A stretch of DNA of 64,000 nt from Nocardia sp. (GTDB lineage Bacteria; Actinomycetota; Actinomycetes; Mycobacteriales; Mycobacteriaceae), in the NCBI RefSeq assembly GCF_025465275.1, contig NZ_JAODNK010000086.1, positions 1 through 64,000 of the forward strand, read 5' to 3'. Positions 24,615 to 32,929 of the stretch are shown here, piece by piece. The number at the start of each line of letters is the position of its first letter. The first letter of the stretch is position 1. Made by a program: the position numbers and the translations under genes. Under the pieces are notes generated by a model. The model had not been told where the DNA came from and did no database searches. It was given only the letters and a program-made list of their open reading frames with translations.

Positions 24615-25685
24615 ATGAAGAAGCGAATCGTGCTGTGGGGGACCGGCGTCGTCGGCTCGATGGTGCTGACGGAAATCCTGAACCACCCGCACTTCGAACT
24701 CGTCGGCGTCGGCGTGAGCAACCCCGACAAGGTCGGCAAGGATGCCGGCGAGCTGTGCGGCGCCGCGAAAACCGGTGTGCTGGCCACCGATTCGGTGAAC
24801 AAGCTGATCGCACTGCGCCCGGACGCCGTCGTGCACTACGGGCCCACCGCCGCCCTGGCCGATGAGAACATCCGGGTCATCGGAAGCTTCCTGCGCGCCG
24901 GTATCGACGTGTGCTCGACCTCCATGACGCCGTGGGTGTGGCCGGCCATGGACAAGCTGCCCGATGTGTGGCGCGATCCGATCACGCAGGCGTGCGCCGA
25001 GGGCGGAGCGTCCTGCTTCACCACCGGTATCGATCCCGGCTTCGCCAATGACCTGTTCCCGCTGACGCTCATGGGCCTGTGCGGTGAAGTGCAGTCGGTG
25101 CGCGCCTCGGAGTTGCTCGATTACACCGACTACGAAGGCGATTACGAGCTGGAGATGGGCATCGGCCACCCGCCGGAGTTCACGGCCATGCTCGAGCATC
25201 CGGACATTCTGATCATGGCGTGGGGTGCGACCGTGCCGATGATCGCCGCAGCCGCCGGTATCGAACTCGACGACATCACGACCACCTGGGAGAAGTGGGT
25301 GACACCCGATGACCGTGAGTCGGCCAAGGGAATCATCAAGGCGGGCACCGTCGCTGCCATCCGCTTCAGCATCAACGGTATCTACAAGGGCCGTGAGGTG
25401 ATCACCCTCGAGCACGTCAATCGCATCGGCCTGGACGCGGCGCCCGACTGGCCCGCCGGTACCCGCGACGATGTCTATCGGGTTGACATAATCGGTTCCC
25501 CGTCGATTTCCCAGGAAACCTCGTTCCGGTTCACCGACGGTTCCGGTCGCACGCCGGCGGTGGCGGGCTGCCTGTCCACCGGTCTGCGCGCACTCAATGC
25601 GGTACCGGCGGTCAATGAGCTGCCGCCGGGTTGGGTGACCGCGCTGGATCTGCCGCTGATCCCGGGCAAGGGCACTATTCGCTGA
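24615..25685 (+). CDS. DapB-like NAD(P)-dependent oxidoreductase
   Basis: Protein of 356 residues. The Rossmann loop is RIVLWGTGVVGSMVLTEIL. LRPDAVVHYGPTAAL follows, and then a long substrate domain with CFTTGIDPGFANDLFPLTLM. Its nearest familiar groups are dihydrodipicolinate-reductase N-terminal proteins and 2,4-diaminopentanoate dehydrogenases. True lysine-pathway DapB is about 245 residues and lacks this C-terminal part. ATG at 24615 has AGGAG upstream, 15 bp after the SDR stop. Such SDR plus DapB-like pairs are frequent in mycobacteria and nocardiae, with unsettled substrates. A lipid or steroid role is inference from neighbours. Confidence 0.8.
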   Translation: MKKRIVLWGTGVVGSMVLTEILNHPHFELVGVGVSNPDKVGKDAGELCGAAKTGVLATDSVNKLIALRPDAVVHYGPTAALADENIRVIGSFLRAGIDVCSTSMTPWVWPAMDKLPDVWRDPITQACAEGGASCFTTGIDPGFANDLFPLTLMGLCGEVQSVRASELLDYTDYEGDYELEMGIGHPPEFTAMLEHPDILIMAWGATVPMIAAAAGIELDDITTTWEKWVTPDDRESAKGIIKAGTVAAIRFSINGIYKGREVITLEHVNRIGLDAAPDWPAGTRDDVYRVDIIGSPSISQETSFRFTDGSGRTPAVAGCLSTGLRALNAVPAVNELPPGWVTALDLPLIPGKGTIR

Positions 25686-26057
25686 ATCGTCGCCAGCGCC
25701 AAGGACTTCCCGACCTACCCTCAATACGTCACAGTGACGTATTGAGGGTAGGCGCCAGGCCATGGGGGAGCAGGGACCGAGAGGGCCTGGACGTCCCGAA
25801 TCGCGCCTTTCGTCCGATTTCGGAAATTTTCCGGTGAATCCAGATTTAGCCGAAAGAATATTTCCGGCAACGGGTTTCGCTACAAAGCGCCGTCACGCAA
25901 GGCGGCAACAGCGAAACCTGAGTGACGACCGAGGCGAGGGCGGGCAGTCGCCGAAACCTGCCGAGAACGCCGAATGCGCATGTCGCACAGCAACATTCCC
26001 GGCTCCAGCCAACCCCGTAAAAGTACCGATAATCTACACTATGTAAAGTTACGGCAA
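25686..26057. other. Convergent intergenic region, AT-richer
   Basis: No gene is seen in 372 bp between converging gene ends. It holds the 39-bp palindrome at 25714-25752, then a stretch of lower GC than its flanks with TTTTCC and AATATT runs. CCGTAA...TTACGG inverted ends surround a short AT-rich segment near 26020-26057. Confidence 0.55.
25714..25752. repeat. 39-bp perfect palindrome
   Basis: Arms of 19 bp (CCTACCCTCAATACGTCAC and its complement) surround a single central A, with no mismatch. The central 19 bases match the palindrome at 22513-22531 except for the middle base. It begins 29 bp after the DapB-like stop. It may end transcription, although no T-run follows. Confidence 0.88.
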
Positions 26058-26780
26058 TTACCGTCGTCCGATGACATGCGAGCTCCCATTGTCCTTCTCC
26101 ACGACAATGCGAGACAGATCGCCGGGCTCAGCCGGATCGAACCACACCGTCACTTCGTCGCCGACCGCGATGGGTCGTGCCCGAAGCTGCAGAGCCTTGG
26201 GCGTCACCCACCGGTCCACCCCTGCCGCATCGACGAACTGGACGGTAATCGTCGCCAGCTTCGGCGACGGCGTATGCGCGAAACCGGCCAGCCCGTTATC
26301 GGTGACAATCCCGGTCACCTTGATACTGCTTGTCCGGACCGCCACCGCAGCAGCTCGTCGGCGAGCGCGAACGACAGGCAGGATCAGCAGTCCGGCCACA
26401 GCAAGGGCCGTGACCGACAGCAGCCCGCCGCCAACCCATTTCACCACTACCCCGCTACTGACGACCAGAATCGAACCCGCGACGAAACTGGTGCAGGCGA
26501 GGTAATCGATCGGCCCCACCGCAGTGCGCGGCCGCCCGCTTACCGCCGTATGCGTGAGCCACGCGGTGGTGGCGAGCATTCCGAGGAATACCAGTGGCAG
26601 CGGCGGGATCAGCCCCAGCAGCCACATCGGTTCGGTGGCAATACGAGTGCCCGAGAAAGCCATCAGTCCCGCACCGGCGGTACCCATCAGGAGGACTACA
26701 CCCTGCTTGGTCAGCGACGGCCCCGAACGATCAGGAAGCCGCACTCGGGAGCCCGGAGGAACTGTGCTCATCTCCCCCAT
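26058..26780 (-). CDS. DUF3592-like membrane protein
   Basis: Membrane protein of about 240 residues. Four hydrophobic segments are visible (VVLLMGTAGAGLMAF, LLGLIPPLPLVFLGMLA, SFVAGSILVVSSGVVV, LSVTALAVAGLLILPVV). A soluble C-terminal part follows, with KVTGIVTDNGLA, ITVQFVDAAG and AIAVGDEVTVWFDPAEPGD, the DUF3592 pattern. Function is unknown. It starts about 10 bp after the kinase-like gene stop, so they form an operon and may share a signalling or envelope role. The start (26780 or 26771) is uncertain because neither has a well-spaced ribosome site. Confidence 0.72.
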   Translation of the reverse strand: MGEMSTVPPGSRVRLPDRSGPSLTKQGVVLLMGTAGAGLMAFSGTRIATEPMWLLGLIPPLPLVFLGMLATTAWLTHTAVSGRPRTAVGPIDYLACTSFVAGSILVVSSGVVVKWVGGGLLSVTALAVAGLLILPVVRARRRAAAVAVRTSSIKVTGIVTDNGLAGFAHTPSPKLATITVQFVDAAGVDRWVTPKALQLRARPIAVGDEVTVWFDPAEPGDLSRIVVEKDNGSSHVIGRR

Positions 26781-26790
26781 CCTGGCAGGT

Positions 26791-28536
26791 TCACTTGTGC
26801 CAGTAATTCTCCGGGCCCGCCTGTTTGACGGCGGCACTGGCAGCGGCGTCGAGCCAGTCGGTGATGCTCTTGTCCTGGGTCAGGTTGATGTACAGCGCGG
26901 TCGACTCGTACACGTAGCGGTACTGATGCGAACTCCAGCCGCTGCGGGTGGCATAACCGGAATTGCCGTCACACACCGACGAACCGGTCCCGGATTTCGG
27001 GCACCAGATCGCCCAGTCCTGGTTCTGGCCCTTGATGGCGCTGTACAGGTTGTCCGCATCGGCGACGGCCGGCAAGGCGACCACATCGATCGACACCAGG
27101 ATGTGCTCGTCCCGGTCGATGTAGGAACCGGCGATCATGTGCTCGCAATTGTAGGAATTGAGAACTGATTTCACGTTCCTGGACATATCCGGGGTGATGC
27201 AGTCGTTCACGCCTGCTGCCCGCATCGTGTACTCGACATTCTTCGAATCGCGGAAGCTCTCCGGCAGCAGCGCATCGGAGCTGAACGGTGTCTTGTCGGT
27301 GACCGCCGAATTCAGGGTGCCCCAATCGAAGACGGGCGTGGTCGTCGGCGGCGTGTACGAGTAACTGCTGGTGCTGTACGGATTCGAGTAGGTCGTATAG
27401 GCATCGGTGCTGTCGTTGGGGTCGTTCGTTTTGAACGCGGCGAAGCCGATGAGGGCGATCACTCCGATGCAGGCGGTGATCGCAGCCAGGATTCCTGCGA
27501 CCTTGCTACCGGAGGCGGGAGGGTGCGCGGGTCTGCCGTCGGAGAACGGGGTGGTGAGCAGCGGTGTAGCAGGTGCCCCTACATGATCGGTATGCCAGGC
27601 GGGAGGTGTTCGTGGAACAGCTGTTTCGGGGACGGCATTCTCGACGGTTTCCTCGGCCGGGGATATCGCGGCCACCACGGTCGCCTCTTGATCGCCCTGC
27701 GGTGCGGGTAGGTCGATGAGCGCGAGCGCGTCGGGGCGGTAGGCCCCGCCGTCCGGAGTCAGGAATGCGGCCTTCAGCCCCGCCAGCCATTCCCCGGCGG
27801 ACGGACGCGCGTGCGGGGCAATCGAACCGGAGAACGCCCGGTCGACCAGTGCCCGCAGTGCCGGGTCCAGCTCGGCCGGGATACCGGAGGGCAGTTGCCG
27901 TTCCCCGGTAGCGACCTTCGGCGCGGCCTGGGACAGGAACAGCCCCCGATAGATGAGACCGGCAAGAGTGAGGCGGTCACCATCCCCCTGCGCGGGCCGT
28001 AGCCCGTCACAGTCGATGAGGTGCGCGTGTGGCTGGGACCGGTTCCACGCCACGTTCTGCTCGGACAGTCCGCCGTGCGCCAGGTCCCGTTCCTCGAGTA
28101 CCACGAAGAGGTCGCATATCCGGATCAGCACGCCCACACGGAAATACGCGGCAGGTCTCTCGAGCACCAGTTGATCGAAGGTGAGCGGCATTCCGTCCGG
28201 CTGCAGGAATTCGGCCGGGATCAGGGGCGTGATCACCCCGATCAGGGCGCGTTCCTGCAGCACCAGATCGATGGGCCAGTTGATCGAGGCGGCCGCCCAT
28301 TCCTCCGACCCGGGCTGTCGTTCCACGGCGAGCACGATCTCCCGCCCGAAAAGCACTGCCCTAGAGGCACATCCGATCACCTCCGCATCGGTCAGGGGCA
28401 CACCGTACTGCTTGTAGACCCGCTCCCGCCCCGACCGATCCCGGCACCCGTAGCTACTCCCCTGCCCGGCACCGATCGTTTCCAATGCCACGTCGTACAC
28501 CTCACCGGATTCCCCGGTCACCGAAACCTGCAGCAC
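26791..28536 (-). CDS. Membrane-anchored kinase-like protein with extracellular domain
   Basis: 581 residues in three parts. The first 280 look like a divergent Ser/Thr kinase fold: IGAGQGSSYGCRD (glycine loop), ERVYKQYG (likely Lys), LAHGGLSEQNVAWN (HRD loop altered to HGG) and HLIDCDGLRP in the DFG place. A proline-rich linker follows, then one transmembrane segment (VAGILAAITACIGVIALIGF). A roughly 190-residue outside domain ends the protein, with four Cys (NDCITP, SYNCEHM, IWCPKS, SSVCDG). The missing HRD Asp makes it a weak kinase or pseudokinase. GTG at 28536 has GGAGG upstream. It is co-directional with the DUF3592 gene. Confidence 0.72.
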   Translation of the reverse strand: MLQVSVTGESGEVYDVALETIGAGQGSSYGCRDRSGRERVYKQYGVPLTDAEVIGCASRAVLFGREIVLAVERQPGSEEWAAASINWPIDLVLQERALIGVITPLIPAEFLQPDGMPLTFDQLVLERPAAYFRVGVLIRICDLFVVLEERDLAHGGLSEQNVAWNRSQPHAHLIDCDGLRPAQGDGDRLTLAGLIYRGLFLSQAAPKVATGERQLPSGIPAELDPALRALVDRAFSGSIAPHARPSAGEWLAGLKAAFLTPDGGAYRPDALALIDLPAPQGDQEATVVAAISPAEETVENAVPETAVPRTPPAWHTDHVGAPATPLLTTPFSDGRPAHPPASGSKVAGILAAITACIGVIALIGFAAFKTNDPNDSTDAYTTYSNPYSTSSYSYTPPTTTPVFDWGTLNSAVTDKTPFSSDALLPESFRDSKNVEYTMRAAGVNDCITPDMSRNVKSVLNSYNCEHMIAGSYIDRDEHILVSIDVVALPAVADADNLYSAIKGQNQDWAIWCPKSGTGSSVCDGNSGYATRSGWSSHQYRYVYESTALYINLTQDKSITDWLDAAASAAVKQAGPENYWHK

Positions 28537-28560
28537 GCCCCGTCCCCTCCTCCGCGGCAC

Positions 28561-28886
28561 CCCTGCACCGCCCTGCTACGGCGAATCGACTGTGCCACAA
28601 CCGACAACAGGGCACAAAACGGACGACTCCCCGTCACCGCCCCACGCATTCATGATCACCAGGAACTGAGGGCGCATTCCACTCGGCCGATGCCGCCCTC
28701 AGTTCCTGCTGATCAACCGTTCAAAGCCGACGACTCGCATCCTTTGGCGGGTGCAGCGCGGGGTGGGAGTTCTAACGCGGCGGTATCTGCCGCGAAGGGC
28801 GCGGCGGGGCATATATAGCGCATGACTGAGATGCTTTCCCACTGCCAGGCACGTCGCCGCGAGCGGTGACCAGCGGCGAGACGGGA
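28561..28886. other. Intergenic region with a long hairpin
   Basis: No gene is supported in 326 bp upstream of the kinase-like gene. The main structure is the hairpin at 28653-28715. A TATATA-containing stretch near 28810 is notable against the GC-rich background, but no full promoter could be assigned. Confidence 0.5.
28653..28715. repeat. Long inverted repeat (22-bp arms, 19-nt loop)
   Basis: The left arm 28653-28674 (TGATCACCAGGAACTGAGGG and two more bases) pairs with 28694-28715, with one mismatch. There is no T-run on either side, so a simple intrinsic terminator is doubtful. The ends are TGATCA on both sides. Confidence 0.88.
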
Positions 28887-29087
28887 TCAGTAGCCGAGGG
28901 CCGAGGCTGTGGTGGCGGCCATTGCTGCGGTGCCGGCGGGGTTGGGGTGGAAGGGTGAGGTGGTGGTGGCGGGGATCAGTGGTTCCACCCAGCGCTCGCC
29001 CGGGGATTGACACATGTCGTGACCGCTGATCGCGGTGGCGTCGACAGCGATTGCACCATGTTCGGCTGCGACAGTGCGGAATGCCAA
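28887..29087 (-). pseudogene. C-terminal remnant of a secreted SGNH/GDSL hydrolase
   Basis: A 66-codon fragment carries the end of an SGNH hydrolase: VAAEHGAIAVDATAISGHDM, a Cys, SPGERWVEPLIP and FHPNPAGTAAMAATTASALG. The catalytic His lies in FHPNPAG, the family's last block. The N-terminal GDS block and most of the protein are absent upstream, where other frames show no homology. It is probably left over from a deletion. No functional product is expected. Confidence 0.72.
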
Positions 29088-29156
29088 GTGGGCCTGGCAT
29101 TCCGGAGACCCCGCCGCGCGCGAGTACCGAGGTCGGCAGCGATCAGCCGTGCAGCA

Positions 29157-30035
29157 TCATGCGGCCGAGGGTTTCTGGGGCCAGGCCACGTCGACGACCA
29201 GTCCGAAGTGGTCACTGGCATGGATACCGGTCAGCGGCTCATGGAAGGCGAGGTCCGTGCGCAGGATTCGGCCCGCTCCGCCCGGCCGCAGGAATGGGTC
29301 GCCGATGAAGACATAGTCGATGCGCTGAGGCGGGACGTTCAAGGCGCGAGCCTGCGGGTTGGTCAGCGGGTCGTAGGTATTGCCGGGTTCGGTGGGGCGC
29401 AGGGTCGACCAGGAATCGACGTAGGAGGTGCTGCGGCCTTCGATGACGGCATTCGCATTGAGGAAGCGCATCTCGTCCGAGAGCGGCTTGGCATTGAAGT
29501 CACCACACAGGACAGCCGGCAGTGGCGTATCGGGATTGCGGCGCGCCCGAATCGCGTCATCGATTGCCAGTACCTGCTGCACCCGCAGATAGGCCTGCGC
29601 GGGTGGCGGGGCCAGATGTGTACTGAAGGCGTCGATTCCGGCGGTGTGCGCGTAGAGCAGCTCGCTCTGGATCCGCCAGGAGGGATGCGGGTCGGGCGGG
29701 GCAGGATCCAGGGGCAGCGGCAGCACTTCGTGCCGGTCGATGGGCCAGCGGCTGAGAATGGCGGAGCCGAAGCGCAGTGAGCGGTCGGCCCAGGCGTCCT
29801 CAGGGAAGGAGTAACCGCCGAAGCACCAGTGCCAGCGCCCGGCTGGGGCATGCTCGACGAGCCAGCCGGCGGTATTGGTGCCGGTCCCGCTCTCCCACAC
29901 TTCCTGCAGGCAGACCAGGTCCGGGTCGAGGCGGTCGAACCAGGCGAGGATCTCCTCGCGCCGCCGATCCCAGTGCGGTTCCAGCAGTGAGCCGATATTG
30001 AGTTGCACGATCCGCAGGACGTCGGATTCGGGCAT
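29157..30035 (-). CDS. Endonuclease/exonuclease/phosphatase family protein
   Basis: Metal-dependent phosphoesterase-fold protein of 292 residues. Signature blocks are in order: LRIVQLNIG, LVCLQEVWESG (metal-binding Glu), FSTHLAPPPA, LCGDFNAKPLSDE and the final ASDHFGLVVDVAW with the catalytic Asp-His. No signal peptide is seen. The family covers nucleases, inositol-phosphate phosphatases and sphingomyelinases, so the substrate is open. ATG at 30035 is chosen because GAGG lies just upstream; a GTG two codons earlier is possible. It is divergent from the KstR-box hydrolase gene. Confidence 0.87.
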   Translation of the reverse strand: MPESDVLRIVQLNIGSLLEPHWDRRREEILAWFDRLDPDLVCLQEVWESGTGTNTAGWLVEHAPAGRWHWCFGGYSFPEDAWADRSLRFGSAILSRWPIDRHEVLPLPLDPAPPDPHPSWRIQSELLYAHTAGIDAFSTHLAPPPAQAYLRVQQVLAIDDAIRARRNPDTPLPAVLCGDFNAKPLSDEMRFLNANAVIEGRSTSYVDSWSTLRPTEPGNTYDPLTNPQARALNVPPQRIDYVFIGDPFLRPGGAGRILRTDLAFHEPLTGIHASDHFGLVVDVAWPQKPSAA

Positions 30036-30085
30036 GTCCACCTCGCATTCCGTACCGGCCCAACGATATCCGCGAGCCTGCCAAC

Positions 30086-30099
30086 TGTAACGTGTTCTA
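30086..30099. promoter_or_regulatory. KstR-type operator
   Basis: TGTAACGTGTTCTA fits the KstR consensus TnnAACnnGTTnnA at every fixed position. It ends 10 bp before the GTG start at 30110 of a meta-cleavage-product hydrolase gene, the kind of gene KstR represses in cholesterol catabolism. It lies 50 bp from the divergent phosphoesterase gene and could act on both. Confidence 0.72.
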
Positions 30100-30109
30100 C
30101 TCTGACCGG

Positions 30110-30967
30110 GTGGCTGTCACATACGAGAACACCAAGCGCGAAGTCCGCACCGATCAGGGCGTGATCCGCTACCACGAAGCCGGCGACGGACCGCCCCTGC
30201 TCCTGCTGCACGGATCCGGCATCGGAGTGACGGGGTGGCGCAATTATCGCGGAAACCTCGCCGTCTTCGCCGAACACTTCCACTGCTACGTACTGGAATT
30301 CCCCGGCTTCGGCGTCAGCGATCCCGTCGAGCGCGGCGGGCATCCGGTGCTCACCGCCGGGGATGCCGTCATCCGATTCATGGATGCACTCGGCATCGAA
30401 TCCGCGCCCATGATCGGCAATTCCATGGGCGGCGTGGTGGCGGTCAATGTCGCCATCAAACATCCCGCACGCGTCGAGAAGGTCATCTCCATCGGCGGCG
30501 TCGGTGCGAGCATCTTCAGCGCCAACCCCAGCGAAGGCACCCGCCTGCTGCAGGAATTCGCCGACAGCCCCAGCCGGGAAGGGCTGCTGCGCTGGCTCAA
30601 CTGCATGGTCTACGCCCCCGAGACCGTCACCGACGATATTGTCGAGGAACGCTGGGCGGTCGCCAATCAGCCCGATTCACACCAGACCCTCGAAGCCATG
30701 TACGGCTCGGAATCCTTTGCGCTGCAACAGCAATTCCTCGCCAACTCCCCCACCCCGCCCTACTGGTCCATGCTGCACAAGGTCCAATGCCCGACCCTGC
30801 TGACTTGGGGCGGCGACGATCGGCAATGCCCGCCCGATATGGCCATGATCCCACTGCGGCTCATCCCGGAGGCCGAACTGCACGTGTTCCCCAAGTGCGG
30901 TCACTGGGTGATGATCGAAGCCAAGCAGGCCTTCGAACGCGTCAGCCTCGAATTCCTGCAGCGCTGA
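30110..30967 (+). CDS. Alpha/beta hydrolase, HsaD/BphD-like (meta-cleavage product hydrolase)
   Basis: C-C bond hydrolase type of 285 residues. It shares the HsaD/BphD blocks: LLLHGSGIGVTGWRNY (oxyanion region), VLEFPGFGVSDPVE, nucleophile elbow MIGNSMGGVVAVN (Ser105), MVYAPETVTDDIVEERWA, and HVFPKCGHWVMIEAKQAFER with the catalytic His. The acid is in WGGDDRQCPPD. In HsaD the product is the ring-opened steroid acid; an equivalent aromatic or steroid ring-cleavage substrate is likely. GTG at 30110 is preferred because starting at 30092 would run into the KstR box. It is a single gene, with no dioxygenase beside it. Confidence 0.87.
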   Translation: MAVTYENTKREVRTDQGVIRYHEAGDGPPLLLLHGSGIGVTGWRNYRGNLAVFAEHFHCYVLEFPGFGVSDPVERGGHPVLTAGDAVIRFMDALGIESAPMIGNSMGGVVAVNVAIKHPARVEKVISIGGVGASIFSANPSEGTRLLQEFADSPSREGLLRWLNCMVYAPETVTDDIVEERWAVANQPDSHQTLEAMYGSESFALQQQFLANSPTPPYWSMLHKVQCPTLLTWGGDDRQCPPDMAMIPLRLIPEAELHVFPKCGHWVMIEAKQAFERVSLEFLQR

Positions 30968-31051
30968 AGCGGTTCGGGAGGTGTGCCGCAGCCCGGCGGC
31001 ACACGCTGCCTTCGCCCGGCCCGCACCTCGCGGTTGTGCCAAGCTGTGCGC

Positions 31052-31432
31052 ATGTCCGAGCGTGCGGTGACTTCACCGAATATGACTGATCAGGGGCACA
31101 TTCCGTCCGTGCTGCGGTTCAGCACCGAGCTCATCGCCTGGATCGCCGCACCCTGGGCGGTAGCGGACAGATCGTCCGTGCTGCTGGCGCTCATCGTTTT
31201 CGTGGTGCTCCTCGGACTGCCGACAGTCTTCGGCACCGTCGGGGACAAGAAGCAGGTGATGGTGGCATCACCGGGCTGGGTGACCATCGCACTGGTGGTC
31301 CTGCTGATCGCCGCCGCCGTATGGGGCGCCTGGCTGGTGTGGCCCGTCTGGGCGGCCATCCTGGTCTCCGTGCTGGCGGCAGCCGCCGTCATCGCCGAGA
31401 TTCCGCGCTGGCGCTGGCTCCTGGGGGCGTAG
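31052..31432 (+). CDS. Small integral membrane protein
   Basis: 126-residue protein with about four hydrophobic segments (FSTELIAWIAAPWAVA, SVLLALIVFVVLLGLPTVFG, VTIALVVLLIAAAVWGAWLV, AAILVSVLAAAAVIAEI). The pattern recalls the DUF2568/YrdB type, but similarity is weak and I do not claim it. ATG at 31052 is used; ATG at 31082 is a possible internal start. It converges on the gene at 31435, two bases away. No function is known. Confidence 0.7.
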   Translation: MSERAVTSPNMTDQGHIPSVLRFSTELIAWIAAPWAVADRSSVLLALIVFVVLLGLPTVFGTVGDKKQVMVASPGWVTIALVVLLIAAAVWGAWLVWPVWAAILVSVLAAAAVIAEIPRWRWLLGA

Positions 31433-31434
31433 AG

Positions 31435-31956
31435 CTACCAGACCAGGGAGACATCGCGGACTCGGACCCGGCCGAAGAAGCGTTTACCGATAGCCGGACC
31501 GTCATGGTTATAGCTGTTCATGATGTCCGCCAATTCCTCCGCGAGGGCCTGGAGCGCGGGACTGACAAGCCCCGCGGAATCCCAGCCCCAATCCTGCGGC
31601 ACATCCTCGATGGTGATGACGATGCTGCTCTCCCCCGGCAATGCCGCGACCACATAGCCGATCCCGGCGGCAGCGTCCCGGATCGGATCGGTCACCGCCG
31701 GCTCGCCCGGCCGCGCCGGTTCGGTGAAAACCACTCGCGCAAAGGCGATATCGGCGCGGATCAGATCCGCGACCTCCGAGAGATCCGCATGCCTGGCGGC
31801 ACGGTTGTACCGCGCGCCATAGATGCGCTCATCGGCCGCCACCCGGACCGACTTGGCGAGAATGCGATCGAGCATCCGCTGGGCGGCCGCCCGTTCCTCG
31901 GCACCTGTCGCAGGGTGATCGATCAGTGCGCGCAGCCGGGCAATTCGAGACAGCAT
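31435..31956 (-). CDS. Uncharacterised protein, partner of the SCO6745-like gene
   Basis: 173-residue soluble protein without a recognised fold. The first 35 residues (RIARLRALIDHPATGAEERA) form a helical pair somewhat like DUF2786. The centre (GYVVAALPGESSIVITIEDV) looks like a beta core, and the end (NSYNHDGPAIGKRFFGRVRV) is basic and aromatic. No signal peptide or transmembrane helix is seen. It lies 12 bp downstream of the SCO6745-like gene on the same strand, so they are probably one transcript. The DUF2786 link is only a resemblance. Confidence 0.65.
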   Translation of the reverse strand: MLSRIARLRALIDHPATGAEERAAAQRMLDRILAKSVRVAADERIYGARYNRAARHADLSEVADLIRADIAFARVVFTEPARPGEPAVTDPIRDAAAGIGYVVAALPGESSIVITIEDVPQDWGWDSAGLVSPALQALAEELADIMNSYNHDGPAIGKRFFGRVRVRDVSLVW

Positions 31957-31968
31957 CGTCCACTCCGC

Positions 31969-32712
31969 TCAGCGTGCGAAAACCGTCGCCTGACAAGCGG
32001 TCAGGAGCTCGGTCAGCTCCTGCGCCGCACTCGAATCCAGCACCGCGAACGACGGGGCGATGAGATCCTCGGTAATCGTCTCGGCCTGCATCCAGCGGCC
32101 CTTCAATTCCGCGGTGATCTCCTCGAACGGTTCCGGCCAGCCGAAATGCCGCGCCTGCTCCGGACCGGTCGTCCGCGCCGAACCGGCGATGAGCACCGCC
32201 TGCTGCGGAGTCAGACCGCTGGCCCGCACCCCGATCAAATGCAGACCACCACGCAGCTCACGCAGCACATGGATCAGTTGCAGCACCCGGCCGGGCGCAT
32301 CATCGGCATGCGATAGCGCCCGCCAACCGGCGAAGAGCGGAACCCCGGCCGGATCAGCCGCATCCACCACCGGCTGCAACAACTCGGCCAGGCGCTCGGC
32401 CTGATCGAAGTTCGCCAGCTTGCGGCGGCCGAAGTCCTGGCAGGCAGCCAGATAGCCCGCCGCACCCTTCGCGGCAGGCATCGCCGCCGTGGACTCCCAG
32501 GCCGCGCGAATCGCCTCGGCACGGAAGAAACCGAATGCGGCCGCCACGACATCGGCGTCCACATCGCCCAGGACACCTCCGCGGCCCCGCGTATAACCGG
32601 GCATGAATCCCTCCACACCGGTGGAGGCGGAGAACGCCTTCGCCTCCCGGGAGAACATGAACCCCCCACCGATCTGCTGGACCTGATCCTTCACCGCGGA
32701 CGCAACCGACAT
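31969..32712 (-). CDS. SCO6745 family-like protein
   Basis: 247-residue, all-helical-looking soluble protein. FMFSREAKAFSASTGVEGFM, YTRGRGGVLGDVDADVVAAA and FGFFRAEAIRAAWEST resemble the N-terminal half of the SCO6745 family found in actinobacteria. The remainder (LRGGLHLIGVRASGLTPQQA) also fits. Function of that family is not established. It is the first gene of a two-gene minus-strand unit with the gene at 31435. The 217-bp region upstream shows no clear operator. Confidence 0.68.
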   Translation of the reverse strand: MSVASAVKDQVQQIGGGFMFSREAKAFSASTGVEGFMPGYTRGRGGVLGDVDADVVAAAFGFFRAEAIRAAWESTAAMPAAKGAAGYLAACQDFGRRKLANFDQAERLAELLQPVVDAADPAGVPLFAGWRALSHADDAPGRVLQLIHVLRELRGGLHLIGVRASGLTPQQAVLIAGSARTTGPEQARHFGWPEPFEEITAELKGRWMQAETITEDLIAPSFAVLDSSAAQELTELLTACQATVFAR

Positions 32713-32929
32713 GTCCGTTCCTCTCTGAGCGGAAAGCGCAATCCACCCGAGACTATTTCACTGCTCGATCGGCACCGTCCAGGGGCCTGCTCCCCCGCCT
32801 TCCGGAGCCGAATTATTCGCAGTCGCAGTATCTTTCACCACACGGTCCGAGATCGACTGGTGCTCAACACACCTCGGCGCACACCCAGACCTGAACGTAG
32901 GCCCAGTTCCATGCGCTAACCTTCAATCG

